A program made the position numbers and the translations under genes. The notes under the pieces are model-generated. The model had not been told where the DNA came from. It did not search any database and saw only the letters and a list, made by a program, of their open reading frames with translations. Shown here piece after piece: positions 1-7,767 of a stretch of DNA of 59,906 nt. Source of the DNA: Rhodospirillaceae bacterium (GTDB lineage: Bacteria; Pseudomonadota; Alphaproteobacteria; Rhodospirillales; JABHCV01); contig JABJHA010000039.1 in assembly GCA_018662005.1 (NCBI GenBank), positions 1 to 59,906 on the forward strand, given 5' to 3'. Position 1 is the stretch's first letter. Every line of letters begins with the position of its first letter.

Positions 1-57
1 CTCAGCCTGCTTCAAAATAGCGATGATCTGGCTGTCAGAATAACGTGATTGTTTCAT
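1..57 (-). CDS. IS3-family transposase OrfA, N-terminal 19 residues (partial)
   Basis: Nineteen codons are visible, beginning MKQSRYSDSQIIAILKQAE, before the window ends. This matches the start of the helix-turn-helix OrfA of IS3-family elements (pattern MKxSRxxxxQIxxILKxAE), which binds the insertion sequence ends and, after a programmed frameshift with OrfB, forms the DDE transposase. A good ribosome-binding site (GAGGAG) sits seven bases before the ATG. The rest of the gene and OrfB would lie to the left of the window. Confidence 0.82.
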   Translation of the reverse strand, partial: MKQSRYSDSQIIAILKQAE

Positions 58-123
58 GTTGAATCTCCTCAAAAAACATTACGAGAAAATTCTACTCATT
101 TGTACCGCTAAAAATTGGGAGCA
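1..123 (-). mobile_element. IS3-family insertion sequence, left end only (cut by window edge)
   Basis: The first 57 bases, read on the minus strand, start an IS3-type orfA, and about 65 bases of leader separate it from the disrupted kinase frame. The likely outer end is the stretch at about 101-123, which on the minus strand begins TGCTCCCAATTTTTAGCGG. IS3 elements normally carry orfA shortly inside their left inverted repeat, which fits this spacing. The right end and the target duplication lie outside the window, so the exact boundary is inferred. Confidence 0.75.
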
Positions 124-1623
124 TTACCCATCACCGAACGCAAACAAGCGGAATATGAATTGGAGAGAATTTTTGATCTTTCTCCCGATATGATCGGTTC
201 CGGTAATTTGGAGGGTTACTTCACAAAGATAAATTCCTCTTTTGAGAGGACACTAGGCTATGGAAATGATGAATTCTGCACAAAGTCTTTCCTTGAGTAT
301 GTCCACGAAGAAGACATTGAGAAAACAACCAAAGCGTTAACAGATGCTGCCAATGGAACAGCAACAGATAGATTTGTCGTTACGAACAGGTATAGGAAGA
401 AAAACGGCTCGTACATCTGGATTGAGTGGCATGTACAGGCGTATGTGAAAGAGAACTCATTTTATGCCGTTGGATGGGATATTACAGAGGGCAAACAGGC
501 TGCGGACGACCTCCGAAAACTGTCCCGTGCCGTCGAGCAAAGCTCTAATGCTGTTTTTATCACGGACACAGATGGCACCATCGAATATATCAATTCCAAA
601 TTCACCGCATTAACTGGTTACAAACGCGAAGAAGTGATTGGCCAGAACCCGCGCATCCTTAAATCCGGCGATACGCCTGAGAACGTATATGTCGAATTTT
701 GGGATACGATTAAAAACAACGGGGAATGGAAGGGAGAAATGAAAGACAGGCACAAAAACGGTGAACTTTTTTGGGTCTACGAAACCGTCTCCCCGGTGAT
801 GAATGATAATAATAAAATTACCCACTATGTCGCAACACATGAGGATATTTCTGAACGTAAAGCTGCAGAGCTTGCCACTCAGAACGCATTGGAACAAGCG
901 GAGGAAGCCAACCGTGCAAAATCCGACCTGATGGCCAATATGAGTCACGAATTACGCACCCCTCTAAACGCCATCATTGGATTTTCAAGGACAATTAAAG
1001 AGGAAATTTTCGGCCCCCTCAATAATGATAAATATCAAGAATATCTGAATGACATCCATAACTCCGGGCAGCACCTTTTGGGGCTCATTGATGACATTCT
1101 TGACGCTTCCGCAATTGAGGCCCGTGCTTTGGAATTACAGGAAGAAAGTGTCAACATCGTTGCTATTATTGAATCCACAATTCGCCTGATCGAACTTCGG
1201 GCGAAAGAGGGACTGGTGACAATAAAATTCTCCTTTGACCCCGAAATTCCACTTATTTACGTGGATTCCCGGAGGACAACGCAGATCATGCTCAATCTTC
1301 TTAGTAATGCGATCAAGTTCACACCTGAGGGAGGGGAAGTTTCCGTGCATTTGCGACTGAATGACGATGGCTCAGTTGCTATTTCCGTGAGCGATACGGG
1401 TGCTGGAATGAACGATAGGGAGATGGAAATCGCTTTAAGCAGATTTGGACAAGTTGACAGTGGCCTGGACCGAATGCACGAAGGCACCGGTTTGGGCCTG
1501 CCTCTAACCAAAGGTTTGATGGAACTTCACGGTGGCACTCTGGAAATAGAAAGTGAGAAGGGTAAAGGAACCCTGATAACGGCCACTTTCCCCAAAGAGC
1601 GCGTGGTCCAGAATATCCGTTAA
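115..1623 (+). pseudogene. PAS-PAS sensor histidine kinase, 5' end removed by IS insertion
   Basis: The open frame encodes two PAS/PAC modules (about residues 15-125 and 135-255), a HisKA dimerisation/phosphoacceptor domain with the H box MSHELRTPLN near residue 275, and a HATPase domain with the N box (NLLSNAIKF), G1 (DTGAGM) and G2 (GTGLGLPL) motifs. The frame starts abruptly at a PAC tail (ITERKQAEYEL), a sequence that normally follows an earlier PAS domain, and the only in-frame start is a TTG lying in the IS end. I infer that the original gene was longer and that the IS separated its sensor part from the kinase part. All catalytic motifs look intact, so a truncated kinase could still be made from an IS-borne promoter. 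No response regulator is adjacent. Confidence 0.8.
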
Positions 1624-1720
1624 CGGTGGTGGTCTCAATTGATCGACGCAACACTTCAAAGCCTGTAATACCGTCCCGCCTTTTTCTTGATTTTCGCCTT
1701 GTCTTAAGTACCATCACACC

Positions 1721-2311
1721 ATGAACGATCCCGTATTACGCAAAGCCATTCCCGCTGACGCCTTGGCCCTTGCCGAACTGATGGATCAGGCGGGTGAGGG
1801 GATTCCTTCGTGGCTGTGGGCCCAGGACGCAGAAGACGGGGAAACAGCACTCGACGTGGGTATGGCCCGGGCAAGGCGCTCAGAAGGCTCTTTCAGCTAC
1901 CCTAACGCCTCTGTACTGGAAGACGCAGGACAGGTCGCAGGAATGTTGCTGGGCTACCTGCAACCTGCCGTCATGAATGTTGAGGAAGAACTGCAAGGGG
2001 TTCCGGATTTTCTGGTGCCTCTGGTCGAACTGGAATGCCTGGCGCCGGGATCATTTTATATTAATGCCCTTGCCGTCTATCCCCACCATCGCTCAAAGGG
2101 ATACGGATCATTGCTGATAGGCGAAGCAGAGCGGCGCGCCTGGGAATTAGGAACCCGGAGCCTTAGCATCATGGTTTTTGAGGGTAACGAGGGAGCGGTG
2201 CGGCTGTATAAACGATTGGGATTTGAATGTGCCGCCGAACGCCAGGTTATAAAACATGTCAGCACCGTCCATAGCGGGCGCGAACTATTGCTGAGACGGA
2301 CAATCAGCTAA
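1721..2311 (+). CDS. GNAT-family N-acetyltransferase
   Basis: This 196-residue protein has the GNAT fold signature: the acetyl-CoA pyrophosphate-binding motif A region around residues 112-140 (INALAVYPHHRSKGYGSLL, an R/Q-x-x-G-x-G/A variant) and the motif B end GAVRLYKRLGFE near residues 152-175. The family transfers an acetyl group from acetyl-CoA to a primary amine of a small molecule or protein. The substrate cannot be told from sequence. The gene stands alone between the kinase frame and rpsU, which is read in the opposite direction. Confidence 0.85.
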   Translation: MNDPVLRKAIPADALALAELMDQAGEGIPSWLWAQDAEDGETALDVGMARARRSEGSFSYPNASVLEDAGQVAGMLLGYLQPAVMNVEEELQGVPDFLVPLVELECLAPGSFYINALAVYPHHRSKGYGSLLIGEAERRAWELGTRSLSIMVFEGNEGAVRLYKRLGFECAAERQVIKHVSTVHSGRELLLRRTIS

Positions 2312-2326
2312 AACTCCCCAGACATG

Positions 2327-2357
2327 CAAAAGCGCACCGCGGTTTCCCAGGGTGCGC
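2327..2357 (-). terminator. Rho-independent terminator of rpsU
   Basis: A 7-bp stem (2332-2338 with 2351-2357, GCGCACC/GGTGCGC) is followed on the minus strand by TTTTGC. It lies 32 bases past the rpsU stop codon. Confidence 0.6.
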
Positions 2358-2368
2358 ATTAGCAGAAT

Positions 2369-2386
2369 CGTCACGAAATCGTGACG
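2369..2386. repeat. Perfect inverted repeat after rpsU
   Basis: The 8-bp arms CGTCACGA and TCGTGACG are separated by only two bases (effectively a 7-bp stem with a tetraloop). It starts three bases past the rpsU stop and could be a 3'-end stability hairpin or part of a two-hairpin terminator. No T-run follows it directly. Confidence 0.5.
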
Positions 2387-2388
2387 TT

Positions 2389-2592
2389 CTAGAAGCCTTC
2401 GCGTTCGATACGCTTGCGTTCCAGCTTGCGGCCGCGGCGGATGGCTTCAGCCTTCTCGCGGGCTCTACGCTCGGACGGTTTTTCAAAGGCGCGGCGCAGC
2501 TTCATTTCACGGAAGACGCCTTCACGCTGCAATTTCTTTTTCAGGACTTTAAGGGCCTGATCGACGTTGTTGTCGCGGACAGTGACTTGCAC
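2389..2592 (-). CDS. rpsU: 30S ribosomal protein S21
   Basis: The 67-residue, very basic product matches bacterial S21 along its whole length: the start [20 protein letters not shown], the central [21 protein letters not shown] and an Arg/Lys-rich tail. S21 joins the small subunit late and helps base pairing of mRNA with the 16S 3' end. In alphaproteobacteria the gene is commonly divergent from the COQ9-family gene. Here def sits between them, and the roughly 165-bp divergent region 2593-2758 must hold both promoters. Confidence 0.97.
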   Translation of the reverse strand: MQVTVRDNNVDQALKVLKKKLQREGVFREMKLRRAFEKPSERRAREKAEAIRRGRKLERKRIEREGF

Positions 2593-2758
2593 GGGTTATC
2601 TATCCTCTATCAAAAAATAATATGTTTCCGGGAGAACGGTTAAAAGACTTCCGTTCCGAAGGTGCGCCTTCTAACATATCCTTATCGCAATGGGAAGGCC
2701 TGCATGCGTGTGGGTTGTAACTTTTTTTGTCCATCAAAACAAAGGAGTTCCAGGTAAA

Positions 2759-3340
2759 ATGTCGATTTTGAAGATTGCCCGCATGGGCCACCCAATTCTC
2801 GGCATGAAATCGGTTCCCGTCGAAGACCCCAGCGCCCCGGAAATCGGGTATTTTGTTGATGATATGATCGACACCCTTGATGATGCAGGCGGCGTCGGGT
2901 TGGCCGCCCCGCAGGTGCATCTGCCCATTCGTCTGGTTATCTTCAAGGTTCCCGACGCCAGCGCTGCTGCAGAGCGCTACCGGGCGGCAGGGCTTGAAGT
3001 CGGAACCGAGGAAGTCCCCCTGACCGTTCTGATGAACCCGGTTATAAAAGCCATCGGCAACGAAACCCACGCTGCCTACGAGGGTTGCCTGTCTATCCCT
3101 GACATGAGCGGCGAGGTGCATCGCCCGGTTCATATCCGTTACACCGGTATCGGGCTGGACGGCGAGACCATTGAGCGCGAGGCAACAGGTTTCCATGCCC
3201 GTGTCGTACAACACGAATGTGATCATCTGGACGGGATTCTTTATCCGCATCGCATATCGGATATGCGAACTTTCGGTTATAATGATGAATTAAGGAAATC
3301 ACTCGTTCCAAAAGAAGAAGCAGAAGAAGATACCCCATGA
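2759..3340 (+). CDS. def: Peptide deformylase
   Basis: The metalloenzyme removes the formyl group from the N-terminal methionine of new proteins. All three motifs are present: GVGLAAPQ (motif 1), EGCLS with the metal-binding cysteine (motif 2) and QHECDH with two metal-binding histidines and the catalytic glutamate (motif 3). I place the start at the ATG at 2759 because it follows AAAGGAG at normal spacing and begins with the usual MSILKIARMGHP; an in-frame ATG 69 bases upstream would add an unusual leader. The product is 193 residues, ordinary for the family. The stop codon overlaps the next start by 4 bases (ATGA), so it is coupled to the COQ9 gene. Confidence 0.95.
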   Translation: MSILKIARMGHPILGMKSVPVEDPSAPEIGYFVDDMIDTLDDAGGVGLAAPQVHLPIRLVIFKVPDASAAAERYRAAGLEVGTEEVPLTVLMNPVIKAIGNETHAAYEGCLSIPDMSGEVHRPVHIRYTGIGLDGETIEREATGFHARVVQHECDHLDGILYPHRISDMRTFGYNDELRKSLVPKEEAEEDTP

Positions 3341-4002
3341 ACCACCAAAACCAGGAATTGCGAGATCTGATCTTGCTGGCGACTTTGCCTCATGTTGTTT
3401 TTGAGGGTTGGTCACAGGACGCTGTCGCCGCCGGTATTGAAGATTTGCAGGACTTGCCGGGAATCGAGGCCGAAGGCGCAATCAAGGATATGAGCGATCT
3501 GGCGGCTCATTTCTCCGATTGGACCGACCGTCGCATGGTTGCCGAGATGGCAAAAATTGATATGCCATCCTTGAAGATACGCCAACGAATCGCCAGTGGC
3601 GTGCGCTGCCGCCTGGAGATTATGGAACCCCACCGTGAAGCCGTACGTCGCTGTCTGACGTATATGACCTTGCCCCATAACGCCGGGCTTTCACTTAAAA
3701 GCACCTACAACACGGTCAACGAAATCTGGTATGCAACGGGTGACGAAAGCGCCGACTTCAGTTTCTATTCAAAGCGCGCCCTACTGGCCCCGGTTTTGGC
3801 TTCAACAATCCTCTACTGGCTTGCCGATGAAGGCGACGGCGAGGGGGATTACCCCGAAACCTGGGAATTTCTCGACCGCCGAATCGCCGATGTCCTTAAA
3901 CTGATCCAGACCCGTATCAAGATAACCGATCGCCTGGCCGCGATGTCATCGCCTGTCGATGTCTGCAAGCGATTCGCCGCCACCGTTCAGGTGCGACGGT
4001 AA
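3337..4002 (+). CDS. COQ9-family protein (rpsU-divergently transcribed protein)
   Basis: The 221-residue protein matches the alphaproteobacterial COQ9 family, historically named for its position divergent from rpsU. Eukaryotic COQ9 is a TetR-fold lipid-binding protein that presents ubiquinone precursors to COQ7. Recognisable blocks are the N-terminal helix-turn-helix-like region, LPHNAGLSLKSTYNTVNEIWY and the hydrophobic C-terminal segment with SFYSKRALLAPVLASTILYWL, which in the family forms the lipid-binding and membrane-contact part. Coupling to def by a 4-base overlap suggests one transcript. A role in ubiquinone synthesis is inferred from the family, since no ubi gene is close by. Confidence 0.88.
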   Translation: MNHQNQELRDLILLATLPHVVFEGWSQDAVAAGIEDLQDLPGIEAEGAIKDMSDLAAHFSDWTDRRMVAEMAKIDMPSLKIRQRIASGVRCRLEIMEPHREAVRRCLTYMTLPHNAGLSLKSTYNTVNEIWYATGDESADFSFYSKRALLAPVLASTILYWLADEGDGEGDYPETWEFLDRRIADVLKLIQTRIKITDRLAAMSSPVDVCKRFAATVQVRR

Positions 4003-4006
4003 ATTT

Positions 4007-4501
4007 CTAATCGTCCGTTGGGACTTCCGGAACAGCCGCGGTCTGTTCAGCCCGGAAGTTGTCCAAGGCCTTGGCCGCGTCGTCGTCGGACAGGGCGATA
4101 ATAGCCGCTGCCAGTAAGGCTGCATTGATAGCCCCCGCTTTGCCTAACCCCAGGGTGCCGACGGGAACGCCGCCAGGCATTTGGGTCATTGCCAGCATCG
4201 CGTCAAGGCCGCCCATCATCTTGCCTTCCATGGGAACGCCAAGCACCGGTAAGGGCGTCAGTGCTGCTGCCGAACCGGGCAGGGCGGCTGCCATGCCGGC
4301 ACCGGCAATGATCACTTTAAGGCCGTTCGCGCGGGCGCCACGGGCATAGGCCTCAAGTCGTTCAGGCGTCCTGTGGGCGGACATGATCTTGCTTTCGTGG
4401 GCAATGCCCAGTGCTTCAAGCTTCTCGGCTGCAAATTTCATGACTTTCCAGTCGGATTGGCTGCCCATGATGATACCGACGGCGGGGGTTGAGGCGTTCA
4501 T
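4007..4501 (-). CDS. purE: N5-carboxyaminoimidazole ribonucleotide mutase, with altered active-site loop
   Basis: PurE converts N5-CAIR to CAIR in purine synthesis. The 164-residue protein has the class I landmarks GSQSDW near the N-terminus, SAHRTP with the catalytic histidine, and [10 protein letters not shown]. The usual GGAAHLPG loop reads GMAAALPG here (4275-4300 on the minus strand), so the histidine normally found there is alanine. The DNA is unambiguous at that place. No purK lies next to it, although purE and purK are often paired. The gene is convergent with the COQ9 gene, with 4 bases between the stop codons. Confidence 0.9.
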   Translation of the reverse strand: MNASTPAVGIIMGSQSDWKVMKFAAEKLEALGIAHESKIMSAHRTPERLEAYARGARANGLKVIIAGAGMAAALPGSAAALTPLPVLGVPMEGKMMGGLDAMLAMTQMPGGVPVGTLGLGKAGAINAALLAAAIIALSDDDAAKALDNFRAEQTAAVPEVPTDD

Positions 4502-4618
4502 TAACTGACTCCATAGCGGATGGATTTTAGAAAGCCGCGCATTATAAGGGTTGAATTATCTTTATCAACGGGCAACCGGGATGTTAGCATTTTTAAAGCT
4601 GTAACGGGGGTACCCACC

Positions 4619-5374
4619 ATGGCCGAAATTCCGGTTTCTTCGCCGATCAGAGCGCTTCTTCCTGCCGATAAACATGCGAAGGATCAGCCACGCAAACGCG
4701 ACCAGACCAGTACTGATCACGATCAAGCCACCAACACGCCTGTTGATGTCGAACGGGACATCTTCACAGTGATGGACATTCCGGCAGAAGAGGTCACACC
4801 AAAAGTACAACAGACCCTAAGCCAGATCATGGCGGAATTTGACAAACTGCGCGATGAACTAAGCCATGCCCGCTCTCACATTCTGTATCTTGAAGAACTT
4901 TCCGAAACCCATACCTACCTTCCGCTGATCAACCGCCGTGGCTTGCATCGGGAGTTGTCCCGGGTGCTGGCGCTGGGTGAGCGGGCCGGGGTGGTTAACA
5001 CGTTCGTTTGCTTCCATGTGCGAAATATTGAGAGCATTCGCCGCAAGTTTGGCCATGCAGCCGCCGAGGCTGGCCTGACCTGGGCTGCCGATTGTCTAAG
5101 CGCTGCCTGCAGGGATACAGATATCGTCGGCTCAATGGGTGGCCATGATTTTGGCCTTATACTGACCATGGCCGACAGTGAAAATGCCACCGAAAAGGCC
5201 GCAGCCATCGCTTTCGACCTTGAGGGCGGCTCGTTTCCTTGGGATGGGGAAAGACTTTCATTAAAGACCGCTTTCGGCCTGCATACCTTCATCCCTGGCG
5301 ATAACGCCGAATCCGTTATGGGTAATGCCGATGAGGACTTGCTTGCCAAAGAACGCGAAATTGATGCCGGTTAA
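4619..5374 (+). CDS. Degenerate GGDEF-domain protein
   Basis: The product of 251 residues has an unstructured, charged N-terminus (about 1-55), a coiled-coil-prone helix (about 70-105), then a GGDEF-like domain with an active-site segment reading GGHDF instead of GGDEF/GGEEF. Loss of the first acidic residue probably prevents diguanylate cyclase activity, so a scaffold or nucleotide-sensing role is more likely; this is inference. I chose the ATG at 4619; an in-frame ATG at 4520 would overlap the purE promoter region. It is divergent from purE and convergent with the YdcH-like gene, with a 4-base overlap. Confidence 0.7.
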   Translation: MAEIPVSSPIRALLPADKHAKDQPRKRDQTSTDHDQATNTPVDVERDIFTVMDIPAEEVTPKVQQTLSQIMAEFDKLRDELSHARSHILYLEELSETHTYLPLINRRGLHRELSRVLALGERAGVVNTFVCFHVRNIESIRRKFGHAAAEAGLTWAADCLSAACRDTDIVGSMGGHDFGLILTMADSENATEKAAAIAFDLEGGSFPWDGERLSLKTAFGLHTFIPGDNAESVMGNADEDLLAKEREIDAG

Positions 5375-5571
5375 GCGATAATATCGGGCAGAATCTGGTT
5401 TTCCAGGCTGGAAATTTGGTCTTTGATCGACAGTTTACGCTTTTTCAGTCGCTGCACCTGAACTTGATTAAAGCCGCCATCTTCGGTTAGCCGGTCAATA
5501 ACATCATCAAGATCGCGATGTTCGGTGCGCAATTCGGCCAATTTGCTGATTATGCCTTCGATATCATCCAT
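5371..5571 (-). CDS. YdcH-family (DUF465) small protein
   Basis: This 66-residue protein is an all-helical, charged hairpin: a heptad-like N-terminal helix (ISKLAELRTEHRDLDDVIDRL), a short turn and a second helix rich in Lys (VQRLKKRKLSIKDQISSLE). The pattern LKKRKLxLKDQI is diagnostic of DUF465/YdcH. Its function is not established. The protein lies head-to-head with a second DUF465 gene starting 138 bases away, so two members of the family share one divergent promoter region. Confidence 0.85.
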   Translation of the reverse strand: MDDIEGIISKLAELRTEHRDLDDVIDRLTEDGGFNQVQVQRLKKRKLSIKDQISSLENQILPDIIA

Positions 5572-5708
5572 TGCCGTTCATAATACCAGATATAGCCGGG
5601 CAAATCGCCAGTCAAAATTGCTTGCCGGGAGTGGCAGCGCTGGATTTGTCCTTTCAAATGTTATATCATGGATCCCATGTTAAATTTGAAGTCGGGAGGA
5701 AAGATGCC

Positions 5709-5873
5709 ATGAGCCTTGACGACAGGTTGGATACCCTTAAGTCCAAGCACGAAACATTAGAACACGAAATTGAAAATGAAGAACGGCGGCCTTACCCGGA
5801 CGAAATTCATTTACATGAACTTAAAAAACAGAAGCTCCTTCTCAAGGACGAGATCGTAGGAATAAGTAGCTAA
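5709..5873 (+). CDS. YdcH-family (DUF465) small protein, second copy
   Basis: The gene encodes 54 residues starting MSLDDRLDTLKSKHETLE and ending with the DUF465 helix HELKKQKLLLKDEIVGI. The start at 5709 follows GGGAGGAAAG at good spacing; the open frame reaches back to 5571 but the upstream part lacks family resemblance. The second helix is close to that of the divergent neighbour (LKKRKLSIKDQI versus LKKQKLLLKDEI), so the two are probably paralogues. A strong terminator follows directly at the stop codon. Function unknown. Confidence 0.85.
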   Translation: MSLDDRLDTLKSKHETLEHEIENEERRPYPDEIHLHELKKQKLLLKDEIVGISS

Positions 5874-5897
5874 GCAGCCCTTGACGGCTGCTTTTTT
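5873..5897 (+). terminator. Rho-independent terminator
   Basis: The stem AGCAGCC (5873-5879) pairs with GGCTGCT (5886-5892) over a 6-base loop, followed by a run of T. Its first base is the last base of the DUF465 stop codon. Confidence 0.85.
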
Positions 5898-5906
5898 AAT
5901 GCGCAC

Positions 5907-5932
5907 CCCCGAACGAAAGAAAACGTTCGGGG
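5907..5932 (-). terminator. Possible terminator hairpin of the acyl-CoA ligase gene
   Basis: A 9-bp perfect stem (CCCCGAACG at 5907-5915 with CGTTCGGGG at 5924-5932) lies 13 bases past the ligase stop. No T-run follows on the minus strand, so its action as an intrinsic terminator is uncertain. Confidence 0.45.
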
Positions 5933-5945
5933 TGGTTGCGTGTGT

Positions 5946-7586
5946 TCAGGTCTGTCCTTCATCCAGTTGCTTGCGCAATTTGAACTTCTGAATTTTGCCG
6001 GTCGATGTTTTGGGTATATCGCAGAAGATGACTGACTTCGGACATTTGTAGTGGGCCAGATTGTCGCGGCAGAAGGCGATCACGTCGGCCTCGCTGACTT
6101 GTTCCGCGCCTTCTTTTAGCTCAATAAACGCGCATGGCGTCTCGCCCCATTTTTCATCGGGCTTGGCGACGACAGCGCAAACCAGCACGGCCGGGTGCTT
6201 GTAAAGGGTGTCTTCGACCTCGATGGAGGAGATGTTTTCTCCGCCGGAGATAATCACGTCTTTTGAGCGATCCTGAATTTTAATGTAGCCGTCGGGTTGC
6301 ATGACGGCCAGATCACCTGAATGGAACCAGCCACCAGCGAAGGCTTCATCGCTGGCGTCGGGGTTTTTCAGGTAGCCCTTCATGACGATGTTGCCACGGA
6401 ACATAATCTCGCCCATGGTTTCGCCGTCCCGCGGCACCGGCTCCATGGTGTCGGGATTGATAACGTCAAGCCCCTCCAGAACATGATAACGGACCCCCTG
6501 GCGGCCCTTCAGACGGGTCTGTTCCTCGATTTCCAGGTCGTCCCAGTCCGGATCCCAAGCGCACATAACCGCAGGGCCATAGGTTTCGGTCAGGCCGTAT
6601 ACGTGGGTAACATCGAAGCCAATTTCCTGCATCCTTTGCAGGGTCGAGGCTGGCGGCGGCGCTGCCGCTGTCATCGCCTTGACGGTGTGTGGGAGGGGGC
6701 GGCGTTCATCTTCAGTGGCGTTAGCGATGAAGTTGAGGACGATAGGCGCACCGCAAAAATGCGTGACGCCGTGCTCGGCGATGGCGCTGTACATATTGGC
6801 TGCGTTGACCTGGCGCAGGCAGACCGAAGATCCGGCAACGGCGGCCAGGGTCCACGGAAAACACCAACCATTGCAATGGAACATCGGCAGCGTCCACAGA
6901 TAGACCGGATGATGGCCCATATTCCAGCCGATGATATTGGATAGCGCGTTCAGGTAAGCGCCACGGTGATGGTAAACGACGCCCTTCGGGTTGCCGGTGG
7001 TGCCCGATGTGTAGTTCAGGGATATGGCGTTCCATTCATCATCTGGAAGTTGCCACTGATAGTCCGGATCGCCTTCACCCAGGAAACTCTCGTAATCGGT
7101 AAGCCCAAGCAATTCGCCATCGATTTCAGCTTCAGAATCGTCAATGTCGATGACCAGCAACGTGTCATCGCCGTATTCGTCAAGCGCCGCCCTGACGGTC
7201 TTTGAAAATTCCCTGTCAGTCAGTAAAACCCTGGCCTCGCCGTGGCCAAGACAAAAGGCGATGGCGGCGGCATCCAGGCGCACGTTCAGGGTGTTCAGAA
7301 CAGCCCCGGTCATCGGCACACCGAAGGCGGCCTCGTACATTTCGGGTGTATTGGCGCCCATAATGGCGACGGTATCGCCGGTGCCAATGCCGCGCTTGCT
7401 TAAAGCCGATGCCAGCCTGCGACTGCGGGCGTATGTCTGCTCCCAGGTGAAGCGCTTGCTACCGTGGATCAGGGATATCTTGCCGGGGTAGACATCGGCG
7501 GCCCGGGCCAGCAAACTCAGCGGCGAAAGGGCTGCGTAGTTGGCCTGATGGGCATCCAGATGCTGCTCGTAAATATTAGCGGTCAT
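5946..7586 (-). CDS. AMP-forming acyl-CoA synthetase (DmdB-like / medium-chain type)
   Basis: This ANL-superfamily ligase activates a carboxylic acid with ATP to an acyl-adenylate and then a CoA thioester. Seen are the P-loop-like YTSGTTGNPKG (about residue 190), YGLTETYG (A5), GWFHSGD (A7, about residue 410), the hinge DRSKDVIISGG (A8) and the C-terminal catalytic lysine in TSTGKIQKFKLR. The start at 7586 gives 546 residues and follows AGGGGA; a longer frame to 7679 has no good ribosome-binding site. The layout resembles 3-methylmercaptopropionate-CoA ligase (DmdB) and other medium-chain ligases. The substrate cannot be fixed from sequence, and no dmdA, dmdC or dmdD is visible nearby. Confidence 0.88.
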   Translation of the reverse strand: MTANIYEQHLDAHQANYAALSPLSLLARAADVYPGKISLIHGSKRFTWEQTYARSRRLASALSKRGIGTGDTVAIMGANTPEMYEAAFGVPMTGAVLNTLNVRLDAAAIAFCLGHGEARVLLTDREFSKTVRAALDEYGDDTLLVIDIDDSEAEIDGELLGLTDYESFLGEGDPDYQWQLPDDEWNAISLNYTSGTTGNPKGVVYHHRGAYLNALSNIIGWNMGHHPVYLWTLPMFHCNGWCFPWTLAAVAGSSVCLRQVNAANMYSAIAEHGVTHFCGAPIVLNFIANATEDERRPLPHTVKAMTAAAPPPASTLQRMQEIGFDVTHVYGLTETYGPAVMCAWDPDWDDLEIEEQTRLKGRQGVRYHVLEGLDVINPDTMEPVPRDGETMGEIMFRGNIVMKGYLKNPDASDEAFAGGWFHSGDLAVMQPDGYIKIQDRSKDVIISGGENISSIEVEDTLYKHPAVLVCAVVAKPDEKWGETPCAFIELKEGAEQVSEADVIAFCRDNLAHYKCPKSVIFCDIPKTSTGKIQKFKLRKQLDEGQT

Positions 7587-7767
7587 GTATAGATGGTCCC
7601 CTGAAATCTGTGCAATGAAATGGTCACGCACAATGCCATAAAGGGCCCTGCCAAAAGAAGCGCTTTTACATTTTATCAAACCCGTCAGCTTGCATTAAGG
7701 CTACGCAGCTAATACTGGCTAAAGTTTTATGGTCTTTTGAACAAAAAGCTGATGAGTACGTAGCGGT

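Noticed and set aside
6321-6944. 207-codon frame antisense to the acyl-CoA ligase
   Set aside because: It has no family resemblance and lies wholly opposite a clear gene; long antisense frames are expected at this GC content.
5946-7586. DMSP demethylation pathway cluster
   Set aside because: Only a DmdB-like ligase is present; no dmdA, dmdC or dmdD is seen nearby, and such ligases act on many medium-chain acids.
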